This document shows positions 34,455 to 42,044 of a stretch of DNA of 64,000 nt, piece by piece; the first letter of the stretch is position 1; each line of letters opens with the position of its first letter. The translations under genes were made by a program, and so were the position numbers. Origin of the DNA: Litorivita sp050633545 (lineage in GTDB: Bacteria; Pseudomonadota; Alphaproteobacteria; Rhodobacterales; Rhodobacteraceae); the NCBI GenBank assembly GCA_050633545.1, contig JBOEGS010000004.1, positions 186,001 through 250,000 on the forward strand, given 5' to 3'. Under the pieces are notes generated by a model that saw only the letters and a program-made list of their open reading frames with translations, was not told the DNA's origin and ran no database searches.

Positions 34455-34640
34455 TTACACCGCGACGCGGGCGCCGCGCGGGCCTGCGACGAGCCATGCG
34501 ATAAAGCCGAGCACCGGCAAGAGCAGGATCGCGAGGGTCCAGACGATTTTGCCCGCGCCCGAAGCGCCCGAGGTCAGAACCGCATAGATAGCATAAAGAT
34601 CGGCGATCAGAACGAGAAGTCCGAAAAGACCATATTCCAT
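34455..34640 (-). CDS. Small PLDc_N-type membrane protein
   Basis: The 61-residue protein has two hydrophobic helices (about residues 4-25 and 33-53) with the WTLAILLLPVLGFIAWLVAGPR segment typical of the phospholipase-D-nuclease N-terminal (PLDc_N) domain occurring alone. The role of the stand-alone domain is unknown. The ATG at 34638-34640 has AAGGAA upstream. A good match to a GGAAC-type sigma promoter precedes it and a matching one faces the divergent gene. Confidence 0.7.
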   Translation of the reverse strand: MEYGLFGLLVLIADLYAIYAVLTSGASGAGKIVWTLAILLLPVLGFIAWLVAGPRGARVAV

Positions 34641-34691
34641 GGTAAAATTCCTTGTTTTATGGGGCTTCAAACGCGAAGCATTCGGTGGTGT

Positions 34692-34717
34692 AACGCAGCG
34701 GTGGCGGGTTTTGTTCC
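34692..34717 (-). promoter_or_regulatory. Candidate EcfG-type promoter of the PLDc_N gene
   Basis: GGAAC-N17-CGTT on the minus strand (GGAAC at 34713-34717, CGTT at 34692-34695) exactly matches the published alphaproteobacterial general-stress sigma EcfG consensus. It ends 52 bases before the start codon. Confidence 0.5.
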
Positions 34718-34730
34718 CGAAAAAATTATC

Positions 34731-34756
34731 GGAACTTTACCGGCGCGGGCGGGGTT
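34731..34756 (+). promoter_or_regulatory. Candidate EcfG-type promoter of the small anchored protein
   Basis: GGAAC-N17-GGTT on the plus strand (GGAAC at 34731-34735, GGTT at 34753-34756) matches the same consensus with one change, 40 bases before the ATG at 34796. Confidence 0.42.
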
Positions 34757-34795
34757 GGGTTGCAAATGATGACATGCCTATCCAAGGAGAACCCT

Positions 34796-35071
34796 ATGAA
34801 AACCCCCGTTATTGTCGCCTCTGCCGCCGTTGTCGCCTTTGTCGCCGCAGGTGCGATTTACATGGTCGATATCGACCAGACATCCGAGGGCCGCCTGCCC
34901 ACAGTCGATGTCAGCGTCGATGGCGGAAAATTGCCAAAATTCGACGCTGACGTGGGCAGCGTTTCGGTGCAAAGCGAAGAGGTCGAGGTCACCGTGCCCA
35001 AGGTGAAAGTGGTCACCGAAGAAGAGACCGTGAGCGTGCCGAGCGTCAAAGTCACGCCGCCCGCCGAGTGA
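34796..35071 (+). CDS. Small membrane-anchored or secreted protein, unknown
   Basis: The 91-residue product has an N-terminal hydrophobic segment (about residues 4-22) that serves as anchor or signal peptide. Behind it comes a strongly acidic region with repeating Val-x-Val patterns (VDVSV, VSVQS, VEVTV, VSVPSVKV), which suggests beta strands or an extended chain in the periplasm. I do not recognise the family. AAGGAG precedes the ATG. It diverges from the PLDc_N gene with which it seems to share promoter type. Confidence 0.6.
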   Translation: MKTPVIVASAAVVAFVAAGAIYMVDIDQTSEGRLPTVDVSVDGGKLPKFDADVGSVSVQSEEVEVTVPKVKVVTEEETVSVPSVKVTPPAE

Positions 35072-35092
35072 TCAGGGCCGCGACAAGAGTGC

Positions 35093-35127
35093 AAAAGGCA
35101 GGGCGGGTTGCCCTGCCTTTTTGTTTT
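35093..35127. terminator. Bidirectional terminator
   Basis: AAAAGGCAGGGC (35093-35104) pairs perfectly with GCCCTGCCTTTT (35110-35121), followed by TTGTTTT. It serves the small anchored protein gene and can also end the convergent TerB-like gene. Confidence 0.9.
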
Positions 35128-35138
35128 GCTTCAGTGGG

Positions 35139-35564
35139 TTATCCGGCCAGATGCCGCGCTCTTGCGCCGCGCTCGATGGCGGCGGCGTGCAGTCGGTCGA
35201 TGTCCAGCTCATAGCGGATCTCTTCGAGCAGGCGCAATTCGGTCTCTTGCAAGGTGCCATCGGCGGCGGCCACATCACAGGCCAGCGCATAGGCGGTTTC
35301 AAACAGATGCTCGGGCAGGTTATCGCGGATCAAGCCAAAGAGCGCATCCAGCCCCTCTTCCTCGCCAAACAGGTCAAAGACGGTTTGCGACATGACGTTC
35401 ATCCGGTCGAGATCGTAATTGGCAAAAATCGGCAGGTTGTTCACTGCGGTTTCGATTTTGACCAATTCGGCGGTGCGGATATTCTCGTCAGAGGCGGAGA
35501 CCGCGATCATGATCGCGACGAGGCAATCTTGCGGTGTGAGGGAATGGGGGGTCTGCTCGGCCAC
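35139..35564 (-). CDS. TerB-like (tellurite-resistance/DjlA N-terminal type) protein
   Basis: The 141-residue all-helical acidic protein contains two related halves with acidic clusters SASDENIRTAE and DVAAADGTLQETE, which resemble the metal-binding loops of TerB family proteins. The start is a GTG at 35562-35564 with AAAGGAT upstream; the longer open frame that runs into the lysK leader is rejected. TerB-like proteins occur in stress responses to tellurite, phage and membrane damage, but no ter cluster is present here, so the role is unknown. Confidence 0.75.
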   Translation of the reverse strand: MAEQTPHSLTPQDCLVAIMIAVSASDENIRTAELVKIETAVNNLPIFANYDLDRMNVMSQTVFDLFGEEEGLDALFGLIRDNLPEHLFETAYALACDVAAADGTLQETELRLLEEIRYELDIDRLHAAAIERGARARHLAG

Positions 35565-35685
35565 TGGGATATCCTTTTGAAACAGCTCTGTTGCAGTGCA
35601 GAATATTGACTGTGCCGCCCTGCCGCAATAGGGAGTGGCGGTCTGCCGCGCATTGGGTGCGGCGCGATCCCATCCGGAGTTTGAT

Positions 35686-37329
35686 ATGTCTGACCTGCGC
35701 GACGCCGCCCTTACCTCGAAAGCATGGCCCTTCGAAGAGGCGCGCCGCCTGCTCAAACGTTATGAAAAACAGCCGCCCGAAAAGGGATATGTATTGTTTG
35801 AAACCGGCTATGGCCCCTCGGGCCTGCCGCATATCGGCACCTTTGGCGAGGTGGCGCGCACGACGATGATCCGCCGCGCCTTTGAAGAAATTTCCGATAT
35901 TCCGACGCGGCTTATCTGTTTTTCCGACGATCTGGACGGGATGCGCAAAGTGCCCGACAACGTGCCAAACCCCGAGGCTTTGGCCGAGCATTTGCAAAAA
36001 CCGCTCACCTCGGTGCCCGATCCCTTTGGCGAATTCGACAGTTTCGGCGATCACAACAATGCCATGCTACGCCGCTTCCTCGATACCTTCGGCTTCGAGT
36101 ATGAATTCTATTCGGCGACCGAATTTTACGGGTCCGGCCAGTTTGACGAGGTGCTGCGCCGCGCGGTTGATAAATATGATGAGATCATGGCGGTGATGCT
36201 CAAATCCCTGCGCGAAGAGCGCCGCCAGACCTATTCGATCTTTTTGCCGATCCATCCCGAAACCGGCCGCGTGCTCTATGTGCCGATGAAATCGGTGAAC
36301 CGCGATGATTACACCATCACCTTTGACGACGAAGAGGGCCGTGAATGGACCTTGCCCGTCACAGGCGGCAATGTGAAATTGCAATGGAAGCCGGATTTTG
36401 GCGCCCGCTGGGCCGCGCTTGGCGTCGATTTCGAGATGTATGGCAAGGATCACAGCACCAATACGCCGATCTATGACAGCATCTGCCGTATCCTTGGCCA
36501 GCGCGCGCCCGAGCATTTCACCTATGAATTGTTCCTCGACGAGAATGGCGAGAAAATCTCGAAATCCAAGGGCAACGGATTGTCGATCGACGAATGGCTG
36601 ACCTATGCCAGCGCCGAGAGCCTGTCCTATTTCATGTATCAAAAACCCAAAACCGCCAAGCGGATGTATTTTGACGTGATCCCCAAGGCGATGGACGAGT
36701 ATCACCAGCAATTGCGCGCCTATGAGACGCAGGACGCCAAGGCGCGGGTCAATAACCCCGTGTGGCATATCCACGGCGGCGACGTGCCGCAAAGCCATAT
36801 GGTCGTGCCTTACTCGATGCTCTTGAACCTCGCCTCGGTGGCAGGGGCCGAGCAAAAGGAGCAGCTTTGGGGCTACATCCAGCGTTACGCCCCCGAGGCC
36901 AGCGCCGCGACCCATCCCGATCTGGATGCGGCGGCGGGCTATGCGGTGCGCTACTACAATGATTTCGTCAAGCCCGCCAAGGTCTTCCGCGCCCCCACCG
37001 AGCAAGAGCGCGCCGCGATGGCCGATCTGGCTGCGGCCTTCGGTAGCGGCGATGCGGCGCTTGACCAGATTGCGCGCAAGAACGCCTTGATGGGCAATGA
37101 CGAGCCCTTGCCGCAGGTCGATTTCACCGATGGCGACTTCCTGCAATCGGTGGTGTTTGCGGTGGGCAAGAACCACGGGTTCGAGAACCTGCGCGATTGG
37201 TTCAAGGCGCTTTACGAGGTGCTTTTGGGCGCCAGCCAAGGCCCGCGTTTCGGCAGTTTCGCCGCGCTTTACGGCGCGCCCGAGACGGTGCAACTGATCG
37301 AAGACGGATTGGCCGGAAAGCTCGGCTGA
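35686..37329 (+). CDS. lysK: Class I lysyl-tRNA synthetase
   Basis: The 547-residue enzyme charges tRNA-Lys using the class I (archaeal-type) fold found in alphaproteobacteria and archaea, not the class II LysS fold. The HIGH-type motif is PHIG at residues 48-51 and the KMSKS-type motif is KISKS near 290-294. The ATG at 35686 with GGAG upstream is preferred over an in-frame ATG 17 codons earlier. The C-terminal anticodon-binding helical domain is complete. Confidence 0.95.
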   Translation: MSDLRDAALTSKAWPFEEARRLLKRYEKQPPEKGYVLFETGYGPSGLPHIGTFGEVARTTMIRRAFEEISDIPTRLICFSDDLDGMRKVPDNVPNPEALAEHLQKPLTSVPDPFGEFDSFGDHNNAMLRRFLDTFGFEYEFYSATEFYGSGQFDEVLRRAVDKYDEIMAVMLKSLREERRQTYSIFLPIHPETGRVLYVPMKSVNRDDYTITFDDEEGREWTLPVTGGNVKLQWKPDFGARWAALGVDFEMYGKDHSTNTPIYDSICRILGQRAPEHFTYELFLDENGEKISKSKGNGLSIDEWLTYASAESLSYFMYQKPKTAKRMYFDVIPKAMDEYHQQLRAYETQDAKARVNNPVWHIHGGDVPQSHMVVPYSMLLNLASVAGAEQKEQLWGYIQRYAPEASAATHPDLDAAAGYAVRYYNDFVKPAKVFRAPTEQERAAMADLAAAFGSGDAALDQIARKNALMGNDEPLPQVDFTDGDFLQSVVFAVGKNHGFENLRDWFKALYEVLLGASQGPRFGSFAALYGAPETVQLIEDGLAGKLG

Positions 37330-37354
37330 GCCAAATATTTTGATTTTTACGCGC

Positions 37355-37391
37355 GGGGGCCTATCCTTTTGTCATGAAAGGATAGGCCCCC
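37355..37391 (+). promoter_or_regulatory. 15-bp hairpin enclosing the ribosome site of the DUF4864 gene
   Basis: A perfect 15-bp inverted repeat (37355-37369 and 37377-37391, seven-base loop) ends one base before the ATG at 37393. The 3' arm contains AAAGGATAGG, the only Shine-Dalgarno-like sequence before the gene, so the folded RNA would hide it. No T-run follows on the plus strand, which argues against a simple lysK terminator. A three-codon frame ATG-AAA-GGA-TAG begins at 37374 in the loop. Confidence 0.6.
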
Positions 37392-37392
37392 C

Positions 37393-37860
37393 ATGCGTTT
37401 TATCTCCCCGCGATTGATCCGCGCAGGTTTCATTCCCGCGTCGCGCCTTGCCTTGCCGCTTGTCACGGTTTTGCTGCTGGCGCCTTTGGCCCCTCGGGCG
37501 GCGCAGGCACAGCAAACCGGCGAAGCGGCGATCCCCGATGTGATCTCGCGCCAGATCGAGGCCTTTCGCGCCGGAGATATGGAGACCGCCTTTACCTTCG
37601 CCAGCCCCGGATTGCAGCGCTATTTCGTCTCGCCCGAGTATTTCGGGCAGATGGTTTTGGGCGGCTACCAGATGGTCACCAACCCGCAAGAAATGCGGTT
37701 TCTGGATCGGCGCGCCCAAGACGGGCGGATCGTGCAGCGCCTCTTTGTGCGCGGGGCGGACGGGCGAGAATATATGCTCGATTACCACATGATCGAGGCC
37801 GAGGGCCGGTGGCGCATCAATGGCGTCAATATCCTGCCCGTGCCGGACGTAGGCGTGTAG
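37393..37860 (+). CDS. DUF4864 exported protein
   Basis: The 155-residue product begins with a long signal sequence (hydrophobic core about residues 18-38, AQA-type cleavage near residue 40). The mature part has an NTF2/cystatin-like pattern with an IEAFRAGD segment followed by Y-F-x-P, typical of DUF4864, a family common in Rhodobacterales and of unknown function. Its ribosome site is buried in a strong hairpin. lysK is 63 bases upstream. Confidence 0.8.
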   Translation: MRFISPRLIRAGFIPASRLALPLVTVLLLAPLAPRAAQAQQTGEAAIPDVISRQIEAFRAGDMETAFTFASPGLQRYFVSPEYFGQMVLGGYQMVTNPQEMRFLDRRAQDGRIVQRLFVRGADGREYMLDYHMIEAEGRWRINGVNILPVPDVGV

Positions 37861-37937
37861 GCCCCTTTGTTTTCAATTCCCTAGCTTGATTTTCCCCGCC
37901 GCGCGCGGGGGCACCGTCACGGTGGTCTGAGGCTTCG

Positions 37938-37952
37938 TTAACGCCTCGTTGA
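37938..37952. promoter_or_regulatory. Candidate CtrA-type box upstream of the beta-helix protein gene
   Basis: TTAA-N7-TTGA again, 119 bases before the start at 38071. It is the same degenerate form as the box before dacB. CtrA controls gene-transfer-agent genes in Rhodobacter, which would suit a spike protein, but a single degenerate site is weak evidence. Confidence 0.3.
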
Positions 37953-38070
37953 TACCTCTTTGCGCATCCGGGCCAGCCCCGGTTTGGCGAGACATGTGAC
38001 AATCGAGCATTGGCCGTATCGCGCCCGCACATCTTGCGGGGCGGGGCGCGCCATGTGGAAAGGGACTTGG

Positions 38071-40368
38071 ATGAACAAGGCGATAACGGATGGGGTGGTG
38101 TTCATGCCGCCCGCATTTTCGGCGGGGCTTGACGTATGGTCGAGCGGCGATGGCACCCCGGGGTCGGACACCTATGACAATGCGGCCAATGCCGCCTTTG
38201 TGCCCGCGGATCAGGATTTCAGCGGCTGCCTAGAGGTCCAGACCATCACCAGCACCACCAAGCTGCGCTATATGGGCGAGACGCCGATGTTGCCAGGGTG
38301 CTATTTGCGGGTGACGGCGCGGGTCAAAGTGGTCAGCGGCGCGTTGCCTTCGGTGCGCATCGCCGGATGGGCAGGCGGCGCAGGCGGCAGCCATGTGAGC
38401 GGCCTGTTGGAAACCGGCCCGTCGACCACATTGACCAGCTACGGCGAGGTCGTCGAGGTCAGCGCGATCATCGGCTCGGGCCAGCGCACAGGCGTCGATA
38501 TGGTTTGGGGCAGCGCCCCGCTTTATGGCCATTTCGGCATTGATGTGGTGGGCAGCGTCGGCTCGATCATACGGATCGACGATCTTGTGATCGAGGATGT
38601 CACTTCGGTGTTCTTGCGCGATATGATGAATTGGGTCGATGTGCGCGATTTCGGCGCCGTGGGCGACGGGGTGACCGATGACCAGCCGGCTTTTGAGGCC
38701 GCCGATGATGCGGCCAACGGGCGGCGCGTTCTGGTGCCTGCGGGGACATATTACCTCGCCGACAGCATGACCTTCGAGAACCATGTCGAATTCGAGGGCA
38801 CGATCACCATGCCCGACGACAAGATTTTCTCGCCCACCAAGGATTACAGCATTTCGGCCTATATCGATGCCTTCGGCAGCGAGGAACTGGCGTTCAAAAA
38901 GGCGTTTCAGGCGCTTTTGAACAGCGCGGGGCATGAATCGCTGGATCTGGACGGGCGGCGTTTGTCGATCTCGTCCCCGATCGATATGCAGGCCGCCGTG
39001 GCCAACCGCACCTCTTATGCGCAGCGCCGCCATATCCATAACGGGCAATTGATCGCCGAGGGCACGACCAATTGGGAAACCACGGTTGTCACCTCGCAAG
39101 CCAGCTATAACCGTTCGGATGCCAAGCGGCTGACCGGTGTGGTTGATGTGGCCAATATTCCGGTCGGCTCGCTCATTGAGGGCAATGGTGTGGGCCGCGA
39201 GGTCTATGTGCGGTCCAAAAACGTCGCCGCGCAGGAAATCGAATTGTCCGCGCCCTTCTTTGACGCCGATGGCACCCAGACCTTTACCTTCAAGCGCTTC
39301 AAATACATCCTCGATTTCAGCGGCTTCGAGTATATGGACAAGCTGGTGATCTCGAATATCGAATTCCAGTGTTCGGGTGTGGCCAGCGCGGTTTTGCTCT
39401 CGCCTTCGGGGTTGATCTATCACTTCCGCGATTGCTTTTTCACCCGTCCTTTGGACCGCGGTATCACCAGCCACGGCGAAGGCTGTCAGGGGATGCTCAT
39501 CGACCGCTGCCAGTGGCTGTCCAACGAGAGCGGCAAGCTGAGCCAAGAGCGGCAATCCATCGGGTTCAACACCAACGGCAATGACGTGAAGGTCCGCAAC
39601 AACCGCGCGGTGCATATGCGCCATTTCGGGGTGATGGGCGGCTCCAGTTCGGTGATCACGGGCAACCATTGGTTCCAAGGCGACAGCGCCCCTGCGGGCA
39701 CGCGGATGGCGGGGATCGTTTTGACCCGCACCAATTGCCGCGCCACGCTCACCGGCAACTATGTCGATAACAGCTTTATCGAATGGGCCAACGAACATGA
39801 CCCCGACCCCGATTACAATTCCGAATTCAGCTTCTCGGGGTTGAATATTTCGGGCAACACCTTCCTTGCGGGCTATGTCGCCAGCTGGTTCGGTTTCATC
39901 GTAATCAAACCGCACGGGCCGGGGCATTTCATCAACGGGCTGAATGTGTCGGGCAATGTGTTCCGCATTCTGGGCGGCACCAAGATTGACCAAATCGAAC
40001 GGGTCGATACGACTTATGCCGATCTGAGCTATGATCAGTTGTCCAATATCACCTTCAGCGGTAATATGTTCAATGCGATCCAGAACCCGACGTTCAACCC
40101 GCTCACCATCCGGCACGAGGAGCAAACGCTTGGCCAGACATGGGTCGTCGATTGCGCGCCTTTGCTGCCCTTCAAGGGCTGGGCGAAGATGTGCGAGGGG
40201 CTGACCTTTGAGGGCAAGATCGCCACGAGCAATAACACCTCGCATCACGAGGTGCCCTATGTGAAGACCAAACAGGGGCCGAATTCGGACCAGCTCAACC
40301 TTGTGTGGTCGCGCGATGTGACGGGGACGGTGGTGCTCAAGGTGCGGATGGACAATCCGCTCGATTGA
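38071..40368 (+). CDS. Large right-handed beta-helix protein (pectate-lyase-3 type), spike-like
   Basis: In the 765-residue protein, residues of about 185-235 (VDVRDFGAVGDGVTDD and then VLVPAGTYYL) form the hallmark start of a pectate-lyase/GH28-like beta-helix, the fold used by phage tail spikes and polysaccharide depolymerases. The first 180 residues form a separate beta-rich attachment domain, and NxFxGN-like turns repeat through the helix. There is no signal peptide, as expected for a virion component rather than a secreted enzyme. AAAGGGA precedes the ATG at 38071. No other phage genes lie nearby. Rhodobacterales gene transfer agents have head-spike genes outside the main cluster, and this is a candidate. 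Confidence 0.7.
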   Translation: MNKAITDGVVFMPPAFSAGLDVWSSGDGTPGSDTYDNAANAAFVPADQDFSGCLEVQTITSTTKLRYMGETPMLPGCYLRVTARVKVVSGALPSVRIAGWAGGAGGSHVSGLLETGPSTTLTSYGEVVEVSAIIGSGQRTGVDMVWGSAPLYGHFGIDVVGSVGSIIRIDDLVIEDVTSVFLRDMMNWVDVRDFGAVGDGVTDDQPAFEAADDAANGRRVLVPAGTYYLADSMTFENHVEFEGTITMPDDKIFSPTKDYSISAYIDAFGSEELAFKKAFQALLNSAGHESLDLDGRRLSISSPIDMQAAVANRTSYAQRRHIHNGQLIAEGTTNWETTVVTSQASYNRSDAKRLTGVVDVANIPVGSLIEGNGVGREVYVRSKNVAAQEIELSAPFFDADGTQTFTFKRFKYILDFSGFEYMDKLVISNIEFQCSGVASAVLLSPSGLIYHFRDCFFTRPLDRGITSHGEGCQGMLIDRCQWLSNESGKLSQERQSIGFNTNGNDVKVRNNRAVHMRHFGVMGGSSSVITGNHWFQGDSAPAGTRMAGIVLTRTNCRATLTGNYVDNSFIEWANEHDPDPDYNSEFSFSGLNISGNTFLAGYVASWFGFIVIKPHGPGHFINGLNVSGNVFRILGGTKIDQIERVDTTYADLSYDQLSNITFSGNMFNAIQNPTFNPLTIRHEEQTLGQTWVVDCAPLLPFKGWAKMCEGLTFEGKIATSNNTSHHEVPYVKTKQGPNSDQLNLVWSRDVTGTVVLKVRMDNPLD

Positions 40369-40407
40369 TCGCACAGGGCGCAAGGCCGCCCCATGACAAC
40401 AGCTTTG

Positions 40408-40434
40408 CGGGCGCTCCTTCGGGGCGCCCGTTTT
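40408..40434 (+). terminator. Terminator of the beta-helix protein gene
   Basis: A 10-bp stem (CGGGCGCTCC with GGGGCGCCCG, one G-T pair) with a TTC loop and a TTTT tail, 40 bases after the stop. Confidence 0.82.
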
Positions 40435-40512
40435 GCATTTGTGCGCTGCGGATTGCGGGGGCGCGGGAACCTTTGGTGCGGGGGCGCGGGGGGGGGGCGG
40501 CGGCGGCCACGC

Positions 40513-41163
40513 TCAGAAATCGCGCCACATGCCGAGTTTGAAGCCGTAGTTGCTGTCCCCGACAAGGCCGATGGCGAGGCCCACCTCGATATGGGTCTTC
40601 TCGCCGGTTTTGAACACAAGCGAGGGGGCAAACCGCGCGAAGGGCGGATCAAAGGCCGAGATACCCGTTTGTAATTGCAAGATTGTTTTCATCGTCGGGT
40701 GATAGGACAGCCCGTAGGTGATGTCGCTTTTCAAATCGAGCCGCCCCGTCGAGAGCGTATATTCCATCACCGTATCCACCGCGAACCAGCCCGAGCCTTT
40801 GTCGGTGCTAAAGCCGCGCCCGTAAGAGAGGCCTGGCCGGATCGCAGGTTCGCCCGCAAGATACCCAAGGCCCAGATCAACGCCGAAATTATGCCCGCTG
40901 TCGGTGCGCAGCAAAGGGTGGCTGATAAAGAGGATGGTTTTGTTTTTGCCCGACACGCCGCGGCCCGTGTCGAGGCCGAGGGTGATTTTCTCGGTGATCC
41001 CGTGTTCGAGGTAGAGCGCGGTATAGGTGTTGAAGGGGGCGAAAAAATCGCGGTCGGTGAGTTGGAAGCTGAGCGAGGCAAAGCTGTTGCCTTTGCCGCG
41101 CGGCCAAGCGCCCGCAAAAAGCGGTTCTGCCAGAAGCGCAAACAAAACAACCAGACGCAGCAT
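40513..41163 (-). CDS. Outer-membrane beta-barrel-like protein, unknown
   Basis: The 216-residue product has a signal peptide (hydrophobic residues 3-17). The mature part alternates short amphipathic beta strands with glycine-rich turns and ends in phenylalanine (MWRDF), the terminal pattern recognised by the BAM machinery. I infer a small outer-membrane barrel of about ten strands. No specific family was recognised. It converges on the beta-helix protein gene. Confidence 0.6.
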   Translation of the reverse strand: MLRLVVLFALLAEPLFAGAWPRGKGNSFASLSFQLTDRDFFAPFNTYTALYLEHGITEKITLGLDTGRGVSGKNKTILFISHPLLRTDSGHNFGVDLGLGYLAGEPAIRPGLSYGRGFSTDKGSGWFAVDTVMEYTLSTGRLDLKSDITYGLSYHPTMKTILQLQTGISAFDPPFARFAPSLVFKTGEKTHIEVGLAIGLVGDSNYGFKLGMWRDF

Positions 41164-41255
41164 TCCGCCCCCTCTCGGACGTTAAGACTAGTTAAAATTG
41201 GTAAACGGGTCCTTAAGAAACCTGCGCTTCGGCGGGTTTGTGGCGCAGTGCGTGC

Positions 41256-41299
41256 AAAAAGACCCGCCCCATGCGCCGATACGGGGGCAGGGCGGGTCT
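41256..41299 (-). terminator. Terminator of the CtrA-like regulator gene
   Basis: AGACCCGCCC and GGGCGGGTCT (41260-41269 and 41290-41299) form a 10-bp stem around a 20-base loop, followed on the minus strand by TTTTTG. It lies about 50 bases after the stop. Confidence 0.75.
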
Positions 41300-41351
41300 G
41301 GCTTCGGGGCGCGCATTGGGGGAAGGGGGCGCCCTGAAATGGCCTTGGCGT

Positions 41352-42044
41352 TTAGGCGGCCATCGGCACGGGCGCGGGCAGGTCGATCCGGTAGCCAAGC
41401 GCAAAGCTGGTATGGATCAGGTCATCCGCCGCGCCGAGCGCCGCCATTTTCGACCGGATGCGGCAGATATAGACGTCGATGATTTTGGGGTCCGGCTCGT
41501 CCTCCCATGCGTAAAGCTGCGACATGATCATCTCGCGGGTGACCAAGATGCCACTGCGCAGGCTGAGCATTTCGATCAATTCATATTCCAGCCGCGTCAG
41601 GTGCAAGGGCGTGCCTTGGATGCTCACCGATTGGGCGTTCAGGTCGATTTCGAGGCTGCCATTGCGCAAGAGCGGCGTGGCAAAGCCTTTGGTGCGGCGC
41701 ACAAAGGCGCGCAGATGCGCGGCGATGAGCGCGCCGTCGGTGTCGCGGGCAAAGACGTCATCTGCCCCTGCTTCCATCAGCTTGACGCGCAGCGTGCGGT
41801 CGACCTGCGCGCCGGTGGTGCAAATCGGCGTATGGGGCAGGATCGCCCGCAAGCTGCGCAGCACATCCGCGCCCTTCATATCTGGCAGGTCGAGGTCAAA
41901 CAGGATCGCGTCCTGCATCCCGTTGAGCGCAAATTCGATCAGCTCCTCGCCGTCATTGGCCTCGGTCACAAAAAAACCGGCAGCGCGCAGATCGCGGGCA
42001 ATGGCGGCGGTGGTCCAGTTGGTGTCAGAAATCAAAATGCGCAT
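41352..42044 (-). CDS. CtrA-like response regulator with a degenerate receiver
   Basis: The 230-residue protein has a receiver domain (1-117) and an OmpR-type winged-helix output domain. The output segment from about residue 132 to 200 (HLTRLEYELIEMLSLRSG, then EPDPKIIDVYICRIR) is very close to CtrA, the cell-cycle master regulator. In the receiver the phosphoryl aspartate is present (Asp50), but the acidic pair is reduced to D-T-N at 7-9 and the essential lysine before the alpha-5 helix is missing (FARDTDG). Normal phosphorylation is therefore unlikely. A real CtrA should be encoded elsewhere. The ATG at 42042-42044 is chosen. Confidence 0.82.
   Translation of the reverse strand: MRILISDTNWTTAAIARDLRAAGFFVTEANDGEELIEFALNGMQDAILFDLDLPDMKGADVLRSLRAILPHTPICTTGAQVDRTLRVKLMEAGADDVFARDTDGALIAAHLRAFVRRTKGFATPLLRNGSLEIDLNAQSVSIQGTPLHLTRLEYELIEMLSLRSGILVTREMIMSQLYAWEDEPDPKIIDVYICRIRSKMAALGAADDLIHTSFALGYRIDLPAPVPMAA

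Noticed and set aside
37355..37391. The 15-bp hairpin as a simple lysK terminator
   Set aside because: No T-run follows on the plus strand, and the 3' arm holds the next gene's ribosome site. A termination role is not excluded but is not the best reading.
38071..40368. The spike-like gene as part of a prophage
   Set aside because: Neighbours are lysK, a DUF4864 gene and an outer-membrane protein. There is no integrase, terminase, capsid or attachment repeat.
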